64,000 bases of DNA, taken from the NCBI RefSeq assembly GCF_010183535.1, contig NC_071331.1:19158001-19222000 (forward strand), in the 5' to 3' direction. Below are positions 1 to 9,000 of the stretch, one piece after another. The number at the start of each line of letters is the position of its first letter. The first letter of the stretch is position 1. This DNA comes from Caenorhabditis remanei (Eukaryota > Nematoda > Chromadorea > Rhabditida > Rhabditidae). Both the position numbers and the translations under genes were made by a program. The notes below the pieces were generated by a model. It did not search any database and was not told the DNA's origin. It saw only the letters and a list, made by a program, of their open reading frames with translations.

Positions 1-3000
1 GTCTCCTGAATTCCACGTTTTCGTGACGACTTTTTTGTCGTCGTCATCACTTCTTCTGATTTGACGTCTTCTTGAACTGTATTCGTCACGTCTTCAACAG
101 TCATCGGAGACTGATGTTGACGTCGTCGTCGGCGATTCTGAGATGACGACGATCTAGCCTCCGCCACGTCTTCTGATTTCTTCGATGATGTCGGAGGATT
201 CAGATTCTGGCTTCCATTATAGTCAGCCATCACTCCATTCAAAAGTTCCGTCATGAATTTCTCATCATTTTTCAGCGCCGCCCGTTCGGATTCCTCTTTT
301 TGTGCGGCCTCCAGAATCGGCGTACTGTGCTTTTTGTAGTCTCTTCCATATTTGATAAAATACGCATTTCCTTTATTGAACGTGGCACAATTCTGAAGCA
401 TCAGGGTGATGTCGGCGGTGAGTTGCGAGACCGAATCTGAATAAAAAAATTTTTTCGTCACGACTCCCAATTGTATCCCAAAATTTTCAAATGTAAATTT
501 TTCTTGTAGATCAAAACTAGTAGATCATTATTGCAGTGGACAACTATTTGATAGCTCCGCCCACTTTTGAGATATGCGCCGTCGACACACCAGCCTATCC
601 TCAAAGACGCATATCTCAAAATTGGGCGGAGCTATCAAAAAGTTGTCAACTACAAAAATATAGCGCTACTTTTGATCTACGAGTTGAAACAAATAAAAAC
701 AAAAAAACAAACAAATTTTTGACTCATTTTAAGCCCAAAACAATGGATTACTCACCATATTGTTTGGCGTTCGCCTTTTCTGAAATATCTAGCAAACAGA
801 TTGGATCCTTGATCATTTCCTTGTATCCCATCACAATCACTGGCTCTGCGAACACGTTTTTCTCATCGATTCGTTTGAGATCTTCGATTGCGTCACTTAT
901 TATTATATCATTCGTTTTGAAACCAAGAGTTATCATTCGTATTGATGTTAAAATCTGAAATAATGGGAAGGATAAGTAATGGGGGAAGAAAAAAAGGTCT
1001 GAAAACTAAAAAATCGAGTGGTTGGCGCACCTTTGGCGCGTTTTCTTGAAAAAAATGATCAGAAACTGAGTTTTCAGCTCTGAAATCACTTATTTTCTGA
1101 ATTTGAAAATTTTAGCCTGAGACGATCTGGTGTGCCTTCGGCGCGTTTTTTGAAATGTCAAATTTGATGAAAGAATCACGAAACTATGACATCTTCTAGA
1201 TTGACATTTTTCATGTTCCGTCTGAAAAACGTTCAGAAATTTTTCAAATGTCTTTATAAAACCTTAGAAATTATGTGAAAATTCAAGAAATTCTGTCAAA
1301 AAATAAGAAAAAACGGAAGAACTCTGCTCATTTTAAAACTATTTTTGAGTTTTTGTGTAGAAATTTGACAGATTTTTAAAATTTTTTTGTGTAAGAGTTG
1401 GCATCATGATGGTTTCAGACTTCGAAAGTCAATGAAGTTTCTGAAACAGTGACTCGATATATCAAAAAACGCGCCGAAGCCACGCCAGATGGTCTCGGGG
1501 CTAAAATTTTAAGATTTCTAACTAATGTTAGTTGGAAAATGATAGAATGTGACCTAGTTTTATTGAACAGTGAGAGCCTTCAAAAATGCGCCGAAGGAGC
1601 GCCAGATGATTAGCGAAATTCAGTAAATAAGAGATTTCATAGCTGAAAACTCAGTTTCTGATCATTTTATCAAGAAAACGCGCCAAAGGTGCGCCAGCCA
1701 CTCGATTTTTGAGTTTTTAGACACAAAAAATTTGCCCCGTTTTTTGTGAAAATTTTGGAACAAAATATATTGGCTGTAACCTAAAAAAAAGGCGGGAATC
1801 ATTACAACTCTTTTCAACTATTTTATCATTCGATTCCAGGATTTTCAGCTATTTAAAGCCAGTTTTTTTAATTTTTTCAGTAAAAACACCCAAAAAAAAA
1901 TGCTCACCAATTCCCTTTTCTGTTCCTCTCGTTTCGTCATCATTTTACTCAATTCAATCGCCAGCTCCATCGATTTCTTCGTTGAATTCAACTGTTTCTC
2001 CGCCTGTTCCTTCTCCGGATTCTTAGAATTCGACGGCGTCGTCACCGGAGTCTTCACATCTTCCAACGCTCTCATTTGAATCGAAGAACGTCTTCTTCTC
2101 GTTTCATCTGGAGTTGATTTCAATGGAGAATCCAGTGGATCCTCTTGTTTCCACGCCTTCAGAAGAGGTGCTCCGAGTCGGGATTGACGTTTTTGATACC
2201 AGAAATAGATAATTTCACGGAAATCTGAGAATGGTTGTTCCAGACGAATTCGTGTGATTATCGACGTCGTCAGTGTTGGCATACTGTAATTGAAATTGAT
2301 GAAATTGATCCAAAAATGTGCAGAAAATTTTGAAAATTTTTCATAAAAATCGTCAGTCAAAAATGCGTTTTTAGATATCTGAAAATGGCTGGAAAACTCG
2401 ATTTTTGAAATTTCAACTTTTTAGGTTCAAAAATCGAGTTTCAAAACAGTTTTTCACCCATTTTTAGATTTAAAAACGTAGTTTTTATTAGAAAAACTCG
2501 ATTTTCAACTGAAAATAAGTGATTTTTGACCAAAAATAAGTGATTTTTGACTGAAAACAAGCATTTTTTCATGAAAAGTTAAGTGATTACCTCATCCCCG
2601 GCAAATTCTTCTCATTCTCTCTTCTCGCATTTCTCAACATTAACTGATGTTGGACCTTATCCGCTTCCGTTAATTCTGGAGTATGCTTCGGACACCAAAC
2701 GAATCGACTGACTGTTCCATCGTCTGATTCAGTGATTCTCATCACGAGACCACTGTTTCGAGCACACGTTACATGGAATGATGCTGTGCATTTCGCTTCC
2801 GAACACTGGAAAAGCAGAAAATTTAAAAAACCGGAAATTTTGATACTGAAAATAGCTGGAAATTGTTAGTTTAGATGTAGTTTTCATTGAGTTTTTTGAC
2901 GACTTTCATGTCAAAAACATAAAAATAACGCACTTTCAGACTGAATATCGGTTTTCCAAATCATATTTTTCTTTAGGAAAAAAAATCGTAAAATCTCATC

Positions 3001-6000
3001 TTTCAGCTATTCTAATTCATTTTTTCGTTAGGGCTGAAAATCCAGTTTTTAATCCAAAATTACCGAATTTTAGTGTCAAAAACTCAATTTCCGAGCTAAA
3101 AATCGAATTTCAAACCCATTTTTACAGTAAAATTCTGAATTTTTAGTTATTTTCAGCACAAAAAACGTAGTTTTGGCTTAATTTCAAATTATTTTTTCGG
3201 ATCTGAATCAACAGTTTTTGAGCTTTTCTGATGGAAAATCAATCAAAATAGGCTGAAAATACATTTTTTTTAGTGAAAAATTCCAGATTTTAAACTTCAA
3301 AACTCAGTTTTCTCATGGAAAACTCTGATTTTCAGTTAAGAATGAGTTTTTTATTTCAAATTTCCCCAATTTCCAGATGTTTGCGGCAAATATTTTTCCA
3401 CCGAATCCCTCTTCTCACCTGAATACACGCTCCCATCCTTGCGTGTTTCCTATCTTTACACAACATACAACTCAATGCTTTCCGATCGTGAATCGCCTTC
3501 TCCACATTCTGAACGTTCTCCATGAAAATTGTGTTTCCAAAGTGAGTTTCGTCGACCCAAATGACGCATAACACGTGGACCCATCGATTATGATCTACTT
3601 GTTTGAATGCTCCTTTTCTGGAAGGACACAGGACACAATGGACACGACGGGCAGGAGAAATCACGCATCGACGACATTCCAGACATCCATCTGGAAGAAG
3701 AAGAAGAAATTAGAGATTTTGGGGAGTTTTTGAGATAAAAATGATTTAAAAATTGATTTCATATTGTAAAACATCAAATTGATAGGATCTGAAATAATGG
3801 GAAGGATGAGTATAGAGGAGGAAAAAAGAGGAATGAAGAGTGAAAATATTCACAAAAAACGAGTGGCTGGCGCACCTTTGGCGCGTTTTCTTGATAAAAT
3901 GATCAGAAACTGAGTTTTCAGCTATGAAATCTCTTATTTACTGAATTTCGCTAATCATCTGGCGCTCCTTCGGCGCATTTTTGAAGGCTCTCACTGTTCA
4001 ATAAAACTAGATAACATTCTATCATTTTCCAACTAACATTAGTTAGAAATTTTAAAATTTTAGCCCCGAGACCGCATAAAACATAAATTTTCCGATTCGA
4101 ACAAAAATTTAGGAAGAAAAAACTAAAAATTTCACGTTGGTCTTGAAAACTCACATTTCTACTAAAAACACTTTAAAAGTGTCGATTTCTCACCTAAAAT
4201 CTCTAAAACTCCGCTATTTTTAGGTCTAAAATCTCTAAAAATTCAGTTTAGACTCATTTTCGTCTCAATTTCCTTCAAATCCCTGCTGGACTAGCTTTCC
4301 AGCTTTCATGGCCTAGAAAACTCATCCAGAGTTGATTTTTCACTTAAATCCCTAAAAATCCGCCGTTTTCAAGCTAAAACCTTCTCAATTCCCTACAAAT
4401 CACCGTCGGTGTTTTAACTTTTCAGCTTCCGTGGACTAGCTTTTCAAGATCGATTTTCTAGGCCACCAAATGGCTTTTCTTCTAAAAATCTTACCTGGAA
4501 TAAATGGAATTCCATAACAATCCTGATGAACTGTCAAATTGCATCGATCACAATAAACAATTTGATTGCAATTCGACGTGTCTCCATCTAAACAGATATT
4601 ACACACGTCGTCCAGCTCTCTTCCGTTTTCGTCTTTTAATTTCAGATGTTCTTTTGGCTGAAAATATTTTTATTTTGAGTGAATTTTCAGAAACTTGAAT
4701 GATGTTAAGAGAGTTTTTTTAATCATTTTAAGACAATTTTTAGCTAAAAATTAGGATTTTTTCTGTTTTTATAGAAAAATATGAATTTTCATCAATTTTC
4801 AACTACTTTTCAATACTGACTCATTCTGGACAAACAGACAGACAGACAGATGGAAATAAAATGTCGGTCTGCGCATCTGTTTGTCCGAATTTTCAAATTA
4901 ATTGGAACTTGAGTGGATTTCAGCTATTTTCAGACAATTTTCCAATTTTTTGGGCTCAAAATCTCAATTTTCAGTCACTTTTGACATATTTTTGTTGGAA
5001 AGGCGCGTGGCCGTCCACGCTGGCAATGACGTGACGACCTTCGAATTATAGAACTAGTGAACTCTGATATTGATGATTCTTTGGTTTAACCATACATAAA
5101 ACCACCGCTCATATAAACGACTGTCTATCGATTCTTGGCTATTCTTATTCGGCTTCACGATATAATATTGGCGATCAGGAAACTAAAAGTACTCAGGTAT
5201 TATGGGGGAAGAAAAATTAGCATTTGCAAAAGAGCTCACTGAAACGCTGCGAATGTTCCGCGAACAAATGGTGGCGTCGGCGGAAATCCAGCAACAGCAG
5301 ATGGCTGACAATCGGCGGCTACACGAAGAAATAGCGGCACGAGCTGCAGCTGGATCCGAGACGGAGACTCTTGAGAACATGACTGTGCAGACACCCCGAG
5401 CCAGAAACAACGCTCGGTTAATGGGTGACTTGGCAAGACGACTTCCACGTTTTGTGTTCACGCTTGATGAACCAGATTCTTTTAAGAAATGGTTTTCACG
5501 TCATGAGTTGGTGATTGTTGAAGATGGAAAAGACTTATCGTCAAGAGAGCAAGTCCGGTTACTACTGGGTGCTCTCGATGAATCAGCGTTCCATCGTTAT
5601 GTCGACTCGCAGCGTGAAGCTGCCGATGTATATGACATTCCATTCAAGGATACAGTTGAGGCGTTAGGAAGAGTATTTGGTTCACATCGTAGTCTGATGA
5701 TGAAACGACAAGAGTGCCTTCAAATCACGCGAGCTTCCGGAATGTTCCACGATCCACTCGAATATAGCAACAGAATCAGCGAAGCTGTCCTAGATTCGAA
5801 GTTGGCTACCATGTCAACAGATGATTGGTCCGTTTTTTTGTTCCTCCGGGGATTAGATGGACCTGGTGATGCTGCAGCCAAAGCATTCTTGATGCAGTGG
5901 GCTGAGCAGTGCGAGCGGAAGAAGGAGAAAGTCACATTGGCTTTGATTCATGATGAGTGGCTCCGCTTTCTTCAACTCAAACAACAGACAAAAACGGTGG

Positions 6001-9000
6001 CAGCGAGTTCGCCAAAGCAACCGTTGAGTGTGAATAAAGTTGAAAAGAAACCCGTCCGCAACACCAGCAATCACAAAACCGAAACCAAAGGTCACGGTTC
6101 AGAGTCTCAGTCGAAGAAAGAGTTTACTTGCTTCAAGTGCGGCGAACAGGGTCATTGTGCACCACAATGTCCGCAAAATTCAGGAAAGAAGAAGACGGGT
6201 AAGCGTTGGGAAAAAAAGGGTGCCAAAAAAACGCAAAGCGTTAGAGTAGATAATCTTGATGGGAATCAGAGTAAGTCGGTAAAACCGTCGATGTGGGTGA
6301 ATGTTGGGAGTCAGATGCTGAAGTTCCAGCTTGATACTGGAAGTGAGATAACTCTCATCAGCGAGAAGAGCTGGAAGGCTATTGGAGCTCCGGAACTAGA
6401 AGAAGTTCCCCACCGAATTGCCTGTGCGAACGGAACTGAAATGATCGTGAAAGGCCGTGTGCTAGTATCATTTGAGCTAAAAGGAGTACAGTACTCTGAA
6501 TATGCGTACGTTCGACAGGAGTTCACAAATCTGATTGGCATGTCATGGTTGGCTCATTCTCCAGAAGTCAGAGAAGCACTCGATGTCGTGGTAAGCACCG
6601 TAACTACAGCAGTTGCGGAGAAGGACAGCAACCAGCTGAGAATGTCCTTACAAACAGAATTTCCAAAAGTTTTCGAAGATACATTAGGGTTGTGCACGAA
6701 AGAGAAAGCGCAAGTTCGCACTCTTCCGAATGTAAAACCAACATTCAAAAAGAGCCGACCAGTTCCGTATGGATCTGAAAAACCAGTAGAAGCAGAACTG
6801 AAACGACTTGAAAACATGGGAGTAATTGAGCGCATCTCACATTCCGACTGGGCCTCACCTACTGTCGTGGTCCGAAAAAAGGATTCGGGTAAAGTGCGTA
6901 TATGTGCTGACTTCAAAAGTTCTGGTCTGAACACTGCCTTGCAGGATGAATACCATCCGTTACCAACCAGTGAAGATATATTTGGAAAGTTAAAAGGGAA
7001 GATTTTCTCGCAAATCGATCTGAAAGATGCGTACTTGCAGATTGAACTTGATCCAGAGGCGCAGAAGCTCGCTGTCATCAACACCCACTTGGGACTGTTC
7101 AAGTATAAACGGATGCCGTTTGGGTTGAAGCCCGCTCCAGCTATTTTTCAGAAAGTTGTTGATAAGCTAACTAATGGGCTGCCAGGTGTCGCATCTTATT
7201 TAGACGACATTATTGTATCCGCAGAGACGATGCATGAACATGAACACATACTAAAGTTGTTGTTCGCTCGTCTTGAAGAGTATGGATTAAAAGTGAGTCT
7301 AGAGAAATGTGCCTTCGCCAAGTCAGAGATCAAATTCCTGGGATTTATAGTAAACGGAAACGGAAGAAAACCCGATCCACAGAAAACTGAAGTAATCCGC
7401 GGAATGGAATCTCCAAAAAACCAGAAGCAACTAGCTTCATTTCTGGGAGCGATCTGCTTCTACAGTCGCTTCGTTCCAAAGCTAAGCGATCTTAGGGGTC
7501 CGTTGGACCGTCTGATGAAACAAGACGTCGACTGGAAGTGGACCAACATTGAGCAAAATGCTTTCGATAGATTGAAGAATTCTGTGGCCGATGCGACGAT
7601 GCTGTCTCATTTCAAGGAAGATTGGAAGATTGTCATTGCAGCAGATGCGAGCCAATACGGAATTGGAGGAGTGCTCAGTCACATAAACCCAGAAGGACAA
7701 GAAGTGCCCATAGCTCACTTCGCACGATCACTAACGGAGACTGAAAAACGTTATAGTCAAATCGAGAAGGAGGGCTTAGCATTGGTGTACACCGTAAAAA
7801 AATGTCACAAGTTTGTATTTGGAAGAAAGTTCTCCCTGCAAACTGATCACAAACCACTTCTAGCTATCTTTGGAGATAACAAAGATCTGCCAGTGCACTC
7901 GCAGAACCGACTTGTACGTTGGGCAATTACGTTATTGTCGTACAACTTCGACATAAGCTATGTGTCGACAGCTAAGTTCGCGAAGGCTGACTGGTTATCG
8001 CGGATGATTCAAAACTATCCACGAGATGAAAATGATGTTGTGATCGCTGAAATAAGAAATGAGGATGACTTCGAGGACGAGTTCCCAAAGGCGGAACTTT
8101 ATCCGGTTACAGCAGAAGACATTAGAGCAGCTTCCGAAACTGATCCAGAAGTCTCAACTGTTATGAAGCTAGTTCGCCACGATTCATGGAAACCGAAACC
8201 ACAGTCGGATGTGGAAAAGTATTGGCATCGATACAAAGACCGTTTGAAGATATTGCAACATTGCTTGCTATTAGATGATCGGGTAGTAGTGCCAAGAAAG
8301 TTGCAAACCGCCGTGTTATCACAGCTACATGAAGGACACTCCGGCATCATCAAGATGAAGCAGAAAGCCAGAGCTTTCGTGTTTTGGAGAGGATTGGACA
8401 GAGAAGTGGAACGTATTGTTCAACATTGCTCTAGTTGTCAAGAACAAGCAAAGATGCCTATCGTGGCGCCATTGAATCCTTGGCCGGCTCCGGAAAAGCC
8501 ATGGATCAGAACTCATGTGGACTACGCGGGTCCAGTAGATGGAAATTATCTACTAGTAGTTGTGGATGGTCTATCCAAGTATGCAGAAGTCAAAATGACA
8601 AAGTCCATTTCGGCAGTTTCTACTGTTGATCTAATGGAAGAAATATTTTGTGTCCATGGATTCCCCGAATTGATTATGTCGGATAATGGTTCACAGTTTA
8701 CCAGTGCCTTGTTCAAGAGCATGTGTAAAAACCATGGAATCCAACACACGACCACTGCAACTTACTACCCACGGTCCAATGGAGCTGCCGAGAGAATGGT
8801 GGACACTCTCAAAAGAGGTCTCACCAAATTGAAGGGTACTGGTTCGATCACGAAACAGTTACTATCCAGATTTCTTTTCTACTACCGTAACACGCCTCAT
8901 GCGGCGCTTAATGGCAGGACACCTGCGGAGATTCACTTTAACCGTGCAATCCGAACTACCATGTCTCTGCTCCTTCCGAGGGCAGAAAATCATCAGAAGG

